64,000 nt of DNA. Source: Candidatus Latescibacterota bacterium (GTDB taxonomy: Bacteria; JAAXHH01). A program made the position numbers and the translations under genes. The notes beneath the pieces were generated by a model. The model was not told the origin of the DNA and did no database searches. It was given only the letters and a program-made list of their open reading frames with translations. Every line of letters begins with the position of its first letter. Position 1 is the first letter of the stretch. Below are positions 27,100-37,388 of this stretch, one piece after another. The stretch is taken from NCBI GenBank assembly GCA_022821085.1, contig JAJEEG010000006.1, positions 2,806,130 to 2,870,129 on the forward strand. Direction: 5' to 3'.

Positions 27100-27600
27100 C
27101 TAGTCCATCGAATTCCGGATTTCGATCAGGTGGTTACGCAACCACTGTATGAGTTCAGTTTGGGAGGAAGGATCGGCTAGGGGGGCTTTCCGTTCGCCAG
27201 GCGCCGCCTCCTCATCGGAAGCGACCTGCTCCACGCCAGAAGCCGCCTGCTCGCTACGGTCCGCCGGCACCGGGCCAGGGTCCGCTTGCACCGGACCGGG
27301 CGCTGCCTTCTCCGCGGCGCGATCCGCTCTTTCCGCGGTTCGAGCCGCCTTCTCCGCCCCTCGGTTCGCCGAGGATTCCTGGAGCTTCTTTTTGGCACCG
27401 GCGATCGTGTAACCTTCGTCCCGGGTGAGCTGCTTGATCGTGCGGATCAGCTCGATGTCCTTCTCCCGGTACATCCGCTTGCCGGCGCGGTTCCGCTTGA
27501 TGCGAAGCTGGCCGAACTGATCTTCCCAGAACCTGAGTACGGACGGTTCCAGTTCGAGCATGGCCGAGACTTCGCTGCTGGAAAAATACAGCTTGTTCAT
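27100..27600 (-). CDS. MerR-family transcriptional regulator
   Basis: Protein of 166 aa. The N-terminal winged-helix domain (about 1-72) reads YFSSSEVSAMLELEPSVLRFWEDQF, then KRMYREKDIELIRTIKQLTRDEGYTIAGAKKKL, typical of MerR-like regulators. Residues 78-140 are Ala/Glu/Pro-rich low complexity with AADR- and PGP-type repeats. A short C-terminal helix, QTELIQWLRNHLIEIR, could dimerise. There are no metal cysteines. The start overlaps the der stop by four bases. A target among its operon neighbours is possible but untested. Confidence 0.85.
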   Translation of the reverse strand: MNKLYFSSSEVSAMLELEPSVLRFWEDQFGQLRIKRNRAGKRMYREKDIELIRTIKQLTRDEGYTIAGAKKKLQESSANRGAEKAARTAERADRAAEKAAPGPVQADPGPVPADRSEQAASGVEQVASDEEAAPGERKAPLADPSSQTELIQWLRNHLIEIRNSMD

Positions 27601-28922
27601 CGTTTCCCTTCCCGCCCGCGGATCAGCACGCGAATGGGCGAGCCCTCGAATACGAAGGCCTCCCGGAGCCGGTTCGACAGGTACCGCCTGTACGAATCAG
27701 GGATCGCGTCCGGATGGTTCACGAAAAACACGAAGGTGGGCGGCGCATTCTGTACCTGCGTGCAGTAGAGGATGCTGGTCGCCCGTCCGTCCGGCGCGGC
27801 CGGGGGCGGATAGTAGGCCGTGATGCTTTCAACGACGCGGTTCAGCTCGCCGGTGGATACCCGGAGCGAACGCATCTCGTGGACGTGGCGCGTCTTCTGC
27901 ATGATCTGGGTCACCCCGCGGCGGGTCTCGGCCGAAACGAACAGGATCGGCGCGTAGTCGGCGAACCGGAGGTATTCCCTGGCCGTCTGGGCGTAGGCCT
28001 CGGTCGGATGCTCGGTCCGGTCCACCAGGTCCCACTTGTTGAAGGCGATGACCAGCCCCTTCCCGGCCTCGTCCACCTGCGAGACGATCCGCTGCTCCTG
28101 CGTGGCCAGGCCGTCGACGGCGTCCACCAGGAGCACCGCCACGTCGCAGCGCGCTATGCTCCGCATCGTCCGCGTGAAACTGTAGAACTCGATATCGCTC
28201 TTGATCCGCGACCGGCGCCGGAGGCCGGCCGTGTCGATCAGGCTGTACTTCACGCCCTGCCTTGTGATTTGCGTGTCCACCGAGTCCCGCGTCGTACCGG
28301 GAACTTCGGAGACAATCACCGTGTCCCTGCCCACGATGGCGTTGACCAGGGACGATTTGCCCACGTTCGGCCTGCCCACGATCGCCACCTTGATCGCACC
28401 GTCTTCCTCGTCCTCGACGGGCTCGGGATCGGGCATTCGCTCCGCCAGCAGGTCCATCAGGTCGCCCGTATTGCGTCCCTTCAGGGCGGAGATCATCACG
28501 GGCTCGCCCAGCCCCAGGGCGCCGAACTCGTAGGCGTGATTCTCCTGGGCGCCGCTGTCCACCTTGTTGGCGACGACGATGACCCGCTTGCCGGCCCTGC
28601 GGACGACCTCGGCCGCCTTCTGGTCCAGGGGCGTGATGCCCGTGCGGACGTCCGTGACCAGCAGGATCACGTCGGCTTCGCTGACGGCCAGCCGGGCCTG
28701 CTGCTCGATGGCCGCCTCCATGGGCTCGTCGGATTCCGGAACCAGGCCGCCCGTGTCCACCACGGTGAACTTCTTCCCGAACCAGTCGGCGTCGGCGTAG
28801 TGCCGGTCCCGCGTAATGCCCGGGGCGTCGTGCACGATGGCGTCTCGGCGGCCGATCATCCGGTTGAACAGCACCGACTTGCCCACGTTGGGGCGTCCTA
28901 TGATGGCGATGACAGGGGACAT
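27597..28922 (-). CDS. der: Ribosome biogenesis GTPase Der (EngA)
   Basis: Tandem-domain GTPase, 441 aa, required for 50S subunit maturation. Two G domains are visible. The first (about 1-165) has GRPNVGKSVLFNRM, DTGGL and NKVD. The second (about 177-350) has GRPNVGKSSLVNAI, DTAGL and NKWD. The C-terminal KH-like domain ends with FVFEGSPIRVLIRGREGKR, typical of Der. It lies 6 bp after the DUF512 gene, and its stop overlaps the MerR-type start. Confidence 0.97.
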   Translation of the reverse strand: MSPVIAIIGRPNVGKSVLFNRMIGRRDAIVHDAPGITRDRHYADADWFGKKFTVVDTGGLVPESDEPMEAAIEQQARLAVSEADVILLVTDVRTGITPLDQKAAEVVRRAGKRVIVVANKVDSGAQENHAYEFGALGLGEPVMISALKGRNTGDLMDLLAERMPDPEPVEDEEDGAIKVAIVGRPNVGKSSLVNAIVGRDTVIVSEVPGTTRDSVDTQITRQGVKYSLIDTAGLRRRSRIKSDIEFYSFTRTMRSIARCDVAVLLVDAVDGLATQEQRIVSQVDEAGKGLVIAFNKWDLVDRTEHPTEAYAQTAREYLRFADYAPILFVSAETRRGVTQIMQKTRHVHEMRSLRVSTGELNRVVESITAYYPPPAAPDGRATSILYCTQVQNAPPTFVFFVNHPDAIPDSYRRYLSNRLREAFVFEGSPIRVLIRGREGKR

Positions 28923-28928
28923 GTTTGT

Positions 28929-30221
28929 CTAACCGTTCGCTCCCCTGAGTCCCGGAAGTTCCCGCACGTGGCCGGGGAAGAGTTCCACCGGCACCCCGAT
29001 CCGCTTGCTCAGGCCGGGCAGGTTCATGTCGTCCAGCAGCAGGCCGTCGTCGTTCAGCACATTCGGCGGAAGGTACACGCGGTCGCCCACTTCCTCGTCC
29101 TTCAGCGCGTGGAGGATGTCCTTGCCGGTCAGCAGTCCCGACACCGTGATCCCCGGGCCGAAGAACGTGTTCTCCGCCACGACCAGATTCGCTTCCACGT
29201 GCTCCACCCGGTTAAGGGGTTCCACGAGCGAAGTCCGGACCACGTGCTGCGCCAGTTCGGCCGTGACCAGCGTCGTCCGGAGTGGTTCGGCCGCCCGTTC
29301 CGGGAGCGAATGCGTCTGTTCGCCCATTTCGGTTTCAAACTGCGTGACCATGCCGACGCCGTTCTCCACGACAGGACAGTCCTCATAGAAAGACGGCGGA
29401 GGAAACGGCGTAGATGACATCAGGTACCACTCGTCGGACAGGTAGACCAGCGGATGCCCATGCCGATCGCGAAGCTCCTCCTGCCAGGCGCCGACCGTAT
29501 CGATCATGCGCCGGGCGTAGTCCACGGTGACCGGCTCGAGGTGATACAGTCCCTGGCGGTGTTCGGTAAGGCCGACGGGCACGATGGAGATCGACTCCAC
29601 CGCCGGATACAGTTCGGCCAGGTCGTCCACGGTCTTCCGCAGCGCGGGGCCGTCGTTGAGTCCGGGACAGAGGACGATCTGCGTCTCGATCAGGATGCCG
29701 CCCTCGGCCAGCCGCTCGAGGATGGGCATGACGTCCTTCGCCTTGGGCGCGCCCAGCAGCATCCGGCGCAGTTCCGGGTCCGTGGCGTGGACCGACACGT
29801 AGATCGGACTCAGGCGCTGCACGATGATGCGTTCGAGGTACGCGTCGGACGCGAAGGCCAGCGTCACGTAGTTGCCGTAGAGGAACGTGAGGCGCACGTC
29901 CTCGTCCTGGAAGTACACGGCCTTGCGCATGCCCTTCGGATTCTGGTGGATGAAGCAGAAAACACACTTGTTCGCGCAGGCCTGGTAGGGCGGTTCGTGG
30001 AGAGACAGGCCGAGGTCTTCATCCGGATCCTTCTCCACGTCGATCAGCACCCGGTTTCCATTGGCCTGGAGGATGTCGAGTTCCAGCACGTCTTCGCTGG
30101 ACCAGAACCGGTAGTCGAGGGAATCCCTGACCCGGGCCTGGTTGATCCGGATCAACCGGTCCCCGGGGACCAGGCCGACATGTTCCGCAATGCTGTCCGG
30201 ACGCACCTGTTCTATCCGCAT
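28929..30221 (-). CDS. DUF512 family radical-SAM-like protein with N-terminal PDZ
   Basis: Protein of about 430 aa. An N-terminal PDZ-like segment (IAEHVGLVPGDRLIRINQARV) precedes CANKCVFCFIHQ, a cysteine cluster of radical-SAM type (C-x3-C-x2-C), then the FLYGNYVTLAF and APKAKDVMPILERLAEGG stretches of a SAM barrel. The C-terminal DUF512 domain contains ENTFFGPGITVSGLLTGKDI. The family is widespread, often sits next to der as here, and its reaction is unknown. I chose the ATG at 30221 with AGGTGAT just upstream. It is first in the operon and has a good promoter. Confidence 0.88.
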   Translation of the reverse strand: MRIEQVRPDSIAEHVGLVPGDRLIRINQARVRDSLDYRFWSSEDVLELDILQANGNRVLIDVEKDPDEDLGLSLHEPPYQACANKCVFCFIHQNPKGMRKAVYFQDEDVRLTFLYGNYVTLAFASDAYLERIIVQRLSPIYVSVHATDPELRRMLLGAPKAKDVMPILERLAEGGILIETQIVLCPGLNDGPALRKTVDDLAELYPAVESISIVPVGLTEHRQGLYHLEPVTVDYARRMIDTVGAWQEELRDRHGHPLVYLSDEWYLMSSTPFPPPSFYEDCPVVENGVGMVTQFETEMGEQTHSLPERAAEPLRTTLVTAELAQHVVRTSLVEPLNRVEHVEANLVVAENTFFGPGITVSGLLTGKDILHALKDEEVGDRVYLPPNVLNDDGLLLDDMNLPGLSKRIGVPVELFPGHVRELPGLRGANG

Positions 30222-30615
30222 ATCACCTAACACTTTGAAATATCAGTGACAACAAAGCGTCATCACAAGCAATCGTTTAAGTGTCTACATATAACGATTT
30301 GCGACTCTTGGAAATATAGAGAATCGGACCCTTTCTGTCAAGGGGATTGGCGCGCTTACGGAACCCCTGGTTGGCGCACCTGGAAGCCAGCATGCGAGGG
30401 GTGCGGAAAACCTGTAAACACGCCCGCCGGGATACGGACTTTTCGCTTGCCCGCGGCGCCGAGATCGGGCTATATTGGATAAGCTGGCCCGCCAGACGGA
30501 TTCGCGGGTGTAAGCGTATGAATTTACAGTCTTTACAGGCCGCCGCACGGTGCTGTACGACCGGCGGACCGGCGCCGCGCCAGTTTATGCATCGGAGAAT
30601 CCCGGGGAAACAGCG
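30222..30615. other. Divergent intergenic region between the DUF512 operon and leuC
   Basis: This 394-bp stretch has no convincing gene. Its left part is AT-rich and holds the leftward promoter. Its right part contains TATATT near 30472, preceded by TTGCCC after 18 bases, a weak candidate promoter for leuC about 140 bases upstream of its ATG. I see no T-box or leader-peptide run of leucine codons. Confidence 0.5.
30313..30341 (-). promoter_or_regulatory. Promoter of the DUF512-der-merR-M1 operon
   Basis: On the minus strand a perfect TTGACA (30341-30336), a 17-base spacer and TATATT (30318-30313), about 90 bases upstream of the first ATG. Confidence 0.75.
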
Positions 30616-32016
30616 ATGCCGCCCAAAACCATGTACGAGAAGGTCTGGGACCAGCACGTCGTCAAGGAGATGCCCGACGGGCTCACTGTCCTGTACATCG
30701 ACGCCCACCTGATCCACGAGGTGACCTCTCCGCAGGCTTTCGAAGGACTGCGGGCCGCGGACCGGAAGCTGAGACGGCCCGACCTGACCTACGCCACGAT
30801 GGACCACAACGTGCCCACCACCGACCGGTCCCTTCCCATGACCGACGAAATCGCGCGCCTGCAGGTGGACATGCTGGCCTGGAACTGCGAGGCGTTCGGC
30901 GTGCCCCTGTACGATCTCGACTCGCCCCGCAACGGGATCGTCCACGTGATCGGTCCGGAGCTGGGCATCACGCAGCCGGGCAAGACCATGGTCTGCGGCG
31001 ACAGCCACACGTCCACTCACGGCGCCTTCGGCGCGCTGGCCTTCGGCATCGGCACGAGCGAGGTCGAGCACGTCATGGCCACGCAGTGCCTGCTCCAGAA
31101 GCGCTCCCGGACTTTCGAGATCCGCGTGGACGGCGTATTGAGCGACGGGGTGACCGCCAAGGACATCATCCTGAACATCATCCGCCGCACCGGTACGGCG
31201 GGGGGCACGGGCACGGTCATCGAATACGCGGGCAGCACGATCCGCGGTCTTTCGATGGACGAACGGATGACCATCTGCAACATGTCCATCGAACTGGGTG
31301 CGCGGGCCGGGCTCATCGCGCCGGACGACACGACCTTCGAGTACCTGGCGGGCCGGGAGTTCGTTCCGGACGGCGGGGCCTTCGACCGGGCCGTGGCGGA
31401 GTGGCGGACGCTGGCCACCGACGACGGGGCCGAATTCGATGAGCGGCTCGCGCTCAAGGCGGACGAGATCGTGCCCCAGGTGTCGTGGGGCACCAATCCC
31501 GGCATGGTGACGGACGTGACCGGTGTCGTGCCCGATCCCGCCGGGATGGATAGCGAGAACGACCGGCGCGCGGCCGAGAAGGCCCTCTCCTACATGGCGC
31601 TGGAACCCAACACGTCGATCACCGATATCGAGATCGACCGCGTCTTCATCGGCAGCTGCACCAATTCACGGCTGAGCGACCTGCGGGCGGCGGCGGACGT
31701 CATCAAGGGCCGCCGCGTATCGCCGCGTGTGAACGCCCTGGTGGTACCGGGGTCCACCGCGGTCAAGCGGCAGGCCGAAGCCGAGGGACTGGACCGGGTG
31801 TTCCTGGAGGCCGGTTTCGAGTGGCGCGAGGCCGGTTGCAGCATGTGCCTGGGCATGAACCCGGACATCCTGCAGCCCGGCGAGCGGTGCGCCAGCACCT
31901 CGAACCGCAATTTCGAAGGCAGGCAGGGCCGGAACGGCCGTACGCATCTGGTCAGCCCGGCCATGGCCGCGGCGGCCGCCGTCGCCGGCCATTTCGTCGA
32001 CGTGAGAGACTGGTAG
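30616..32016 (+). CDS. leuC: 3-isopropylmalate dehydratase large subunit
   Basis: LeuC, 466 aa, with LeuD isomerises isopropylmalate in leucine synthesis using a [4Fe-4S] cluster. It begins [14 protein letters not shown] and contains [33 protein letters not shown]. The cluster ligands are visible in [13 protein letters not shown] and [12 protein letters not shown] chose the ATG at 30616 before PPKTMYEK, preceded by GGGGAAA. Upstream in-frame codons are not family-like. leuD follows 54 bp on. Confidence 0.96.
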   Translation: MPPKTMYEKVWDQHVVKEMPDGLTVLYIDAHLIHEVTSPQAFEGLRAADRKLRRPDLTYATMDHNVPTTDRSLPMTDEIARLQVDMLAWNCEAFGVPLYDLDSPRNGIVHVIGPELGITQPGKTMVCGDSHTSTHGAFGALAFGIGTSEVEHVMATQCLLQKRSRTFEIRVDGVLSDGVTAKDIILNIIRRTGTAGGTGTVIEYAGSTIRGLSMDERMTICNMSIELGARAGLIAPDDTTFEYLAGREFVPDGGAFDRAVAEWRTLATDDGAEFDERLALKADEIVPQVSWGTNPGMVTDVTGVVPDPAGMDSENDRRAAEKALSYMALEPNTSITDIEIDRVFIGSCTNSRLSDLRAAADVIKGRRVSPRVNALVVPGSTAVKRQAEAEGLDRVFLEAGFEWREAGCSMCLGMNPDILQPGERCASTSNRNFEGRQGRNGRTHLVSPAMAAAAAVAGHFVDVRDW

Positions 32017-32021
32017 GCAAT

Positions 32022-32068
32022 CCGAAAACGGCGCAAACCGCAAACGACGCTAACCGAAAACGGAGCAA
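32022..32068. repeat. 15-bp direct repeat between leuC and leuD
   Basis: CCGAAAACGGCGCAA (32022-32036) recurs as CCGAAAACGGAGCAA (32054-32068). The single changed base creates GGAGC, the probable ribosome-binding site of leuD. Confidence 0.7.
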
Positions 32069-32070
32069 GC

Positions 32071-32703
32071 ATGGCGGAACCCTTTACCACGCACACCGGC
32101 CTGGCGGCCCCGCTCGACCGGATCAACGTGGATACGGACCAGATTATCCCGAAGCAGTTTCTGAAACGGATCGAACGCACCGGGTTCGGCCAGTTCCTGT
32201 TCTATGACTGGCGGTTCACGGGCGACGGAACGCCCGATCCCGGATTCGTGCTCAACGAAGACCGCTACCGGGACGCCACGATCCTGGTGGCCGGGGACAA
32301 CTTCGGCTGCGGGAGTTCCCGCGAGCACGCGCCCTGGGCCCTGCAGGACTACGGCTTTCGCGTGATCATCGCGCCGTCCTTCGCGGACATCTTCTACAAC
32401 AACTGCTTCAAGAACGGCCTGCTGCCCGTCGTGCTGCCCGGAGATACCGTGCGCCGCATGCTCGCCAGCGCGGCGGAACAGCACCCCTACTCCATCTCGG
32501 TGGATCTCGAGCGGCAGATCGTCACCGAGCCCGGCGGCGCGTCCGAGCCCGGCGGTGCTCCCGATCCCGGCGGCGTGTCTCACCGTTTCGAGGTCGACCC
32601 CTTCCTAAAGCACTTTATCCTTGAGGGTCTGGACGAAATCGGCTGGACCCTGCAATTCGAGGACGACATAGCGGCGTATGAACGTACCCAGTGTACCGGT
32701 TGA
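32071..32703 (+). CDS. leuD: 3-isopropylmalate dehydratase small subunit
   Basis: LeuD, 210 aa. Conserved stretches are [41 protein letters not shown] and [21 protein letters not shown]. Near the C-terminus three 6-residue units ([18 protein letters not shown]) interrupt the normal sequence just before [20 protein letters not shown]. They are encoded by three 18-bp tandem repeats. The stop overlaps the histidine kinase start by 26 bases, so the kinase is probably co-translated. Confidence 0.95.
   Translation: MAEPFTTHTGLAAPLDRINVDTDQIIPKQFLKRIERTGFGQFLFYDWRFTGDGTPDPGFVLNEDRYRDATILVAGDNFGCGSSREHAPWALQDYGFRVIIAPSFADIFYNNCFKNGLLPVVLPGDTVRRMLASAAEQHPYSISVDLERQIVTEPGGASEPGGAPDPGGVSHRFEVDPFLKHFILEGLDEIGWTLQFEDDIAAYERTQCTG
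32527..32580. repeat. Three 18-bp tandem repeats inside leuD
   Basis: GAGCCCGGCGGCGCGTCC-type units lie at 32527-32544, 32545-32562 and 32563-32580. They insert 18 residues into LeuD without changing frame. Confidence 0.85.
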
Positions 32704-35437
32704 CCAACTGCTCGCGCTGTCCCAGGCCAGCGACGAAATGTTGCGCAGCGTGTTTCACCGGGACCGTCACGCCACCCTGCGCTCGGTGACCCGGTGCGTC
32801 CACGACCTGCTCGACGCCGAGTACTGCGGCATCTTCCTGGTGCCCGACGACACGCCCCACGAACTGGAACTGACGGCTCAGTACTCGGACCTGACCGGCC
32901 ACGACGACCCGCCGCCCGTCCGCCTGCGGATCCACAGCGCCGCGAAGGGCGGCATGACCGGCCACATCGCGGACCAGGGAGACGTCGTGCGCCTGCGCGG
33001 GACGCAGATCACCGAGAGTCCCTTCTATACGGCGGAAGTCCGAGAATACCTGGCCAGCAAGAAACTGCGCTCTCTCCTCGCCATTCCCCTCAAGGACCCC
33101 AAGGAAACGGTGCTGGGACTCGTCAAGGTGGAGAACAAGAAGCGGCCCGACGGCACGCCCCTGGAGTCGGGCTTCGACGAGGCCGACGAGTCCATCGCCC
33201 GCATCCTGGCCAATACCATCTCGCTCGTCCTGGAACATCTGCGGACCGATTCCATCAACCGGAGCCTCGTGCAGGCGATACACTCGATACGGGACCGTGG
33301 ATCCATGCTCGACCAGATCCTGCAGTGCAGCCGGGCGCTGGTCCGCGCCGACCGGAGCGGTCTCGTCCTGTGGAACGATGCGCGCGGCGACCTGGTCATC
33401 GGCGGCCAGCTGGGGGAACGCTCCCTGTCCCTTGGCAGGTCGGTACCACGCCCCAGTGTCGTCCGTCGCCTGTGGCACGATCCCGATCTGCGCGAAATCC
33501 GCGTCCCGGACGTTTCGGCCGACCCGTACTACCATGCGATCGACGCCAGGACCCGCAGCCAGGCAGCCGTCAAGCTCCGTTTCGAGGACCGGGACATCGG
33601 CGTGCTGAGCGTGGAGTCCTTCAGAGAAGACGCCTTCGACGATCACGACCTGGAAATGCTCCAGTGGCTGGGCCATTACGCCGTCATCGCCTACCAGGTC
33701 GTCGGCAGGGAAGTCCAGTTCCGCGGGATCGTGGAGCGCCTCGTCGAACAGTCGCCCCATCGCGACGAACTGCTCAACCGCATCCTTGTCAGCATACGGT
33801 CGATCTACGGCTTTACCGACTGCGTGATCTACACCGTGGACAACACGGCGCAGATGCTTCAGTGCCGGTCCTACATCGGTTGCGAGGGATTCGACGAAGA
33901 CCCGTCGGTGCTGAGCTACCGGTTTGACGACAACACCCTCGCGAGCAAGGTCTACCGGGAACGCAAGGGATACCTGTGCGTCGACCCCGAGACCGATCCT
34001 TACATCAGCCGGCACGCGCTCGAAAGGTTCGGGTTCACCTCGCCCATTCTCGCCATACCCCTTATATACAACGAAAAGGTCGTGGGCACGTGCACCCTCT
34101 GGAGCCAGGACGGGAAGGTGACGCCCGGCCCCCATCACCTGGTCGAGATGGAGCCCTTCGCACGGCTGGCGGCCGCCAACATCGCCCTGGCGGAGACCGA
34201 ACAGCACCGAAGCACCGTGCTGGTATCCATCCAGGAGATCCTCAACCAGATGCAGACGGAGATGTCGCGGGAGAAGAACCTGCGTCTCATCCTCCAGGGC
34301 ATCCAAGACGCGGGATTCGACCGGGTGCGTATCTACGAGACGGACGAGGCCCAGGAAAAACTCGTGGGGATCGACTCCGTCGGCATGGAGGATCCGGCGT
34401 CCTTCGTCGGCTACGCCATGACCATCCGGGACAACCCCTACGTCCACCACGTGGCGAAGCAGTCGCTCACCCGGCCCGCCGCCTGCTGGTTCGACCCCGC
34501 GGACCCGGCTTACTGGGGCGTGGACCCGGCCGCCGCCAGCCTGGGCAAGGACGACGACCTGCCGTGGCTGGACGTTCCCCTGGTCATCGCGGGAAGGTTC
34601 TACGGGATGATCGGCGCGGACAACATGCATACCCGCCGCGAAATCACCAGCGACCACCTGGACTTCATGAACGTCGTGGGCGCCCTGACCGCGCAGGTCA
34701 TCGCCAACTCGCAGACCGTCGACCTCCTGCGCGACCGCACCCGGGCCGAGGCGCGGAGCGAACTGGCCCAGCGGACGCTCCACGCGTTGAAGACGCCCGC
34801 GATGGCCACGCAGATCTTCCTCCGGCATCTCGGCGAGTCGGTCGCGGACATGCCGGCGAACAACGGCCGGCCGGGAGAGCTCATGGACAAGATCCGAGGG
34901 CAGGTCGACCGGATCGCCGCCATCGCGGAGGACATGCAGCGGTTGACGAAGTTGACCTTTACCCCGAAACGGAAGGTGAACGTCAACGAGGTGGTGCGCC
35001 GGACCGTCATGGACGGACTGATCAGTGAAGACTGCCGGGTGGAGTTCGACTTCGTGGAACCGGCGCCCCAGGTGGAGGGCAACGTGGAGGAGATCGATCA
35101 GGTCATTACCGAACTGACCGGCAACGCGTGGAAGGTCATGGGGTACCGGGGTGGCATCCAGGTATCTACCCGGATAGGTCCCTCCACCGACTATCCGCGG
35201 TTGTCGCATGGGAAAGAAGGCCGGTACGTGCTGATCGACGTGCACGATTCGGGCCCCGGGATCCCGGAGAACGTGCTCAAAGAATTGTTCGAACCCGGCG
35301 TGTCGACCACCGGCGGATCCGGGCTCGGGCTGTATGCCATACGGACCATCGCCGAAGAGCACCAGGGCGAGGTCTGGCTCGAGGATACCGGTCCGCACGG
35401 CGCCACCTTTACCTTCGCCCTGCCCCTGGCAAACTGA
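32678..35437 (+). CDS. Multi-GAF sensor histidine kinase
   Basis: Cytoplasmic kinase of 919 aa with no membrane segments. About four GAF-type sensor domains occupy residues 20-690. Recognisable pieces are [16 protein letters not shown] with [22 protein letters not shown], then [18 protein letters not shown], then [21 protein letters not shown], then [20 protein letters not shown]. The H-box is [13 protein letters not shown] with His702. The ATPase domain has the N-box around GNAWKV, DSGPGIP, and [13 protein letters not shown]. The signal is unknown. It overlaps leuD by 26 bases and is 7 bp from the output phosphatase, an apparent two-gene signalling pair tied to leucine genes. Confidence 0.88.
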   Translation: MNVPSVPVDQLLALSQASDEMLRSVFHRDRHATLRSVTRCVHDLLDAEYCGIFLVPDDTPHELELTAQYSDLTGHDDPPPVRLRIHSAAKGGMTGHIADQGDVVRLRGTQITESPFYTAEVREYLASKKLRSLLAIPLKDPKETVLGLVKVENKKRPDGTPLESGFDEADESIARILANTISLVLEHLRTDSINRSLVQAIHSIRDRGSMLDQILQCSRALVRADRSGLVLWNDARGDLVIGGQLGERSLSLGRSVPRPSVVRRLWHDPDLREIRVPDVSADPYYHAIDARTRSQAAVKLRFEDRDIGVLSVESFREDAFDDHDLEMLQWLGHYAVIAYQVVGREVQFRGIVERLVEQSPHRDELLNRILVSIRSIYGFTDCVIYTVDNTAQMLQCRSYIGCEGFDEDPSVLSYRFDDNTLASKVYRERKGYLCVDPETDPYISRHALERFGFTSPILAIPLIYNEKVVGTCTLWSQDGKVTPGPHHLVEMEPFARLAAANIALAETEQHRSTVLVSIQEILNQMQTEMSREKNLRLILQGIQDAGFDRVRIYETDEAQEKLVGIDSVGMEDPASFVGYAMTIRDNPYVHHVAKQSLTRPAACWFDPADPAYWGVDPAAASLGKDDDLPWLDVPLVIAGRFYGMIGADNMHTRREITSDHLDFMNVVGALTAQVIANSQTVDLLRDRTRAEARSELAQRTLHALKTPAMATQIFLRHLGESVADMPANNGRPGELMDKIRGQVDRIAAIAEDMQRLTKLTFTPKRKVNVNEVVRRTVMDGLISEDCRVEFDFVEPAPQVEGNVEEIDQVITELTGNAWKVMGYRGGIQVSTRIGPSTDYPRLSHGKEGRYVLIDVHDSGPGIPENVLKELFEPGVSTTGGSGLGLYAIRTIAEEHQGEVWLEDTGPHGATFTFALPLAN

Positions 35438-35444
35438 GTCGGTT

Positions 35445-36608
35445 ATGGCCAAACCTCTCGTACTCCTCCTCGATGACGACCCCGCCATCACCGACGCCGT
35501 TTCCCTCGACCTGGAACCGGATTTCGACGTGATCTGCGCCACCGGCGTGGACGAGTGCGTGGACCGGATCGGCAACGCCCGCGGCGCCGTCGACGTGGCG
35601 GTGATCGACATGTGGATCGAAACGGACCGGGAAGGCGGACTCGAAGCGATCCGGCGCATCCGGGCCCTGGAGTCTCCGCCGGAATGCGTCGTGCTGACCG
35701 CGTACGGGACCCAGCCCAACATCGTGAAGTGCATGGAGGCGGGGGCCTTCAGCTACGTGGAGAAGTCGGGCCGGATCGCCGACGACACCACCGGTCTCCT
35801 GGTCACGGCCATCAACCGGGCGCTGGAGACGCGCCATCTGAAACAGCTCGAGGCGGCCCAGGAACAGATCAAGGCGGACGAGCGCCTCAAGCAGGACATC
35901 CAGCGCGCCTACGAGATCCAGCGTTCCATGCTGCCTCAGGAGGACCTGCTGCACGCCGGCATGCAGTTCACCGGCTACTGCCGTCCGGCCGAGAATGTGG
36001 GAGGCGACTACTACGACTACTTCGCGCTGCCCGACGGGCGGGTCGGCCTGCTGATCGGCGACGTCACCGGCCACGGGTTCAACGCGAGCCTGATCATGGC
36101 CATGGCCCGCAGTTGCCGCTCCACCCAGACCCGGATCGACCCGGACGTCACTCCGGTCATGGACGCCCTCAACCGGATCGTGCAGACAACCGGTCCCGAC
36201 TGGCTGTTCATGACGGCCTGCTACCTGGTGATCGATCCGGACGCGCGGCGGTACGCCTACGCTAACGCCGGCCATCACTTTCCGCTTCACTACCGCGCGG
36301 ACACGCGCACGGCCGAACCCCTGGAGTCCACCGGCCCCCTGCTGGGGATTGACGCCGGCACGACCTACGAAGCGGTGGAACGATCATGGAGCCCGGATGA
36401 TGCCCTGGTCCTCTTTTCGGACGGAATCGTCGAAGCGGAGAACGCGACCGAAGAGGTCTTCGGCGAAAACCGCCTTCGGGACGTAGTGGAAACCCACGGA
36501 CACCGGCCGCCTTCGGACCTGAAGCAACAGATCATCCGTGCCGTCGAGGCTTTCAGCCAGGGCGTGCCGTTTATGGACGACGTGACGCTCCTGGTGGCCA
36601 AACTGTAG
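35445..36608 (+). CDS. Response regulator with PP2C/SpoIIE-type phosphatase output
   Basis: Protein of 387 aa. The N-terminal receiver domain (1-120) has LLLDDDP, phospho-acceptor Asp55 in VIDMW, the LTAYGT switch region and Lys107 in YVEKS. A helical linker of coiled-coil type (QEQIKADERLKQDIQRAYEIQRSMLP) leads to a PP2C/SpoIIE serine phosphatase domain, with AENVGGDYYDYF, GLLIGDVTGHG and FSDGIVEAENA carrying the metal-binding aspartates. This RsbU-like layout usually acts on an anti-sigma-factor antagonist. The partner kinase ends 7 bp upstream. No STAS or anti-sigma gene is visible nearby. Confidence 0.92.
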   Translation: MAKPLVLLLDDDPAITDAVSLDLEPDFDVICATGVDECVDRIGNARGAVDVAVIDMWIETDREGGLEAIRRIRALESPPECVVLTAYGTQPNIVKCMEAGAFSYVEKSGRIADDTTGLLVTAINRALETRHLKQLEAAQEQIKADERLKQDIQRAYEIQRSMLPQEDLLHAGMQFTGYCRPAENVGGDYYDYFALPDGRVGLLIGDVTGHGFNASLIMAMARSCRSTQTRIDPDVTPVMDALNRIVQTTGPDWLFMTACYLVIDPDARRYAYANAGHHFPLHYRADTRTAEPLESTGPLLGIDAGTTYEAVERSWSPDDALVLFSDGIVEAENATEEVFGENRLRDVVETHGHRPPSDLKQQIIRAVEAFSQGVPFMDDVTLLVAKL

Positions 36609-36708
36609 GAATCTGCGCAACGCGTAACGTGTATTCTTCGGGGCGCGCGCCTGCGACATCCGGGGCGCACGCCGGGCGCACGCGGGATTATACGCCGAGT
36701 ACTCCGTT

Positions 36709-37290
36709 ATGAAGATCATCGAAGAACCCCTGGCTATGCTGGCCGAACACGGCCATGTACCCATCGCCTACGAGGTGAGATCCCAATTCCGGGCCGATCC
36801 GGCGGACGGCGGCCTGGGAGGTATCGCGCTGGTGGAAGAACCGGTGGATCCCCCCTACGTCAAGGACTACGATCGGACCTCCGAAGAAGGGCCTGCCCGG
36901 TGGCCTGCCCGGTGGCTCGGCCGGTGGGACACTTCGGCGTGGGGACTGCTCGCGGCCTACGACGGCTCCCGGCGCGTGGGCGGCGCGTTGCTGGCCCGCA
37001 GCACGCCGAACGTGAACATGTTGGAGGGCCGGGACGACCTCCTGGTGCTGTGGGACCTGCGCGTCCACCCCGACCATCGCGGGGCCGGCGTCGGACGGAA
37101 ACTCTTCGAGGCCGCGGTGGACTGGGGGCGGCGCCACGGCTGCGTCGAGCTGAAGATCGAAACCCAGAATACCAATGTGCCCGCGTGCCGGTTCTATGCC
37201 CGCCAGGGATGCCGCCTGGGCGCCATCATTTCCCACGCCTACGAGGAGTTCCCCGACGAGCTTCAGCTGATCTGGCGCATGCCGCTGTGA
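36709..37290 (+). CDS. GNAT-family N-acetyltransferase
   Basis: Protein of 193 aa. The acetyl-CoA pyrophosphate-binding motif is WDLRVHPDHRGAGVGRKLFEAA, followed by CVELKIETQNTNVPACRFYARQGCRLG, the usual final part of the GNAT fold. It may acetylate a small amine or an antibiotic; the substrate is unknown. An ARWPARW insert near residue 64 comes from three 12-bp tandem repeats. It stands alone, about 100 bp after the phosphatase gene. Confidence 0.88.
   Translation: MKIIEEPLAMLAEHGHVPIAYEVRSQFRADPADGGLGGIALVEEPVDPPYVKDYDRTSEEGPARWPARWLGRWDTSAWGLLAAYDGSRRVGGALLARSTPNVNMLEGRDDLLVLWDLRVHPDHRGAGVGRKLFEAAVDWGRRHGCVELKIETQNTNVPACRFYARQGCRLGAIISHAYEEFPDELQLIWRMPL
36892..36927. repeat. Three 12-bp tandem repeats inside the GNAT gene
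   Basis: CCTGCCCGGTGG occurs twice exactly (36892-36903 and 36904-36915) and once with changes (36916-36927). It adds Ala-Arg-Trp-Pro-like units in frame. Confidence 0.85.
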
Positions 37291-37304
37291 CGGGCATTTC
37301 CGCC

Positions 37305-37332
37305 TTGCGTCCCGGTTTCGCCGGCGTATAAT
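37305..37332 (+). promoter_or_regulatory. Promoter-like element with perfect TATAAT
   Basis: TTGCGT (37305-37310), a 16-base spacer and TATAAT (37327-37332). Transcription would begin near 37340, about 170 bases before the next gene, and run through the tRNA-like and hairpin sequences described separately. Confidence 0.5.
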
Positions 37333-37388
37333 GAGGAATATCCGGCAGGCCGGGAAGTCTAGCGGCTAAGGACCATCCCGCGAATTCC

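Noticed and set aside
32615..35734. A 1039-codon open frame on the minus strand
   Set aside because: Antisense to the GAF histidine kinase, which has clear domains in the expected frame. No motif is seen in the antisense product.
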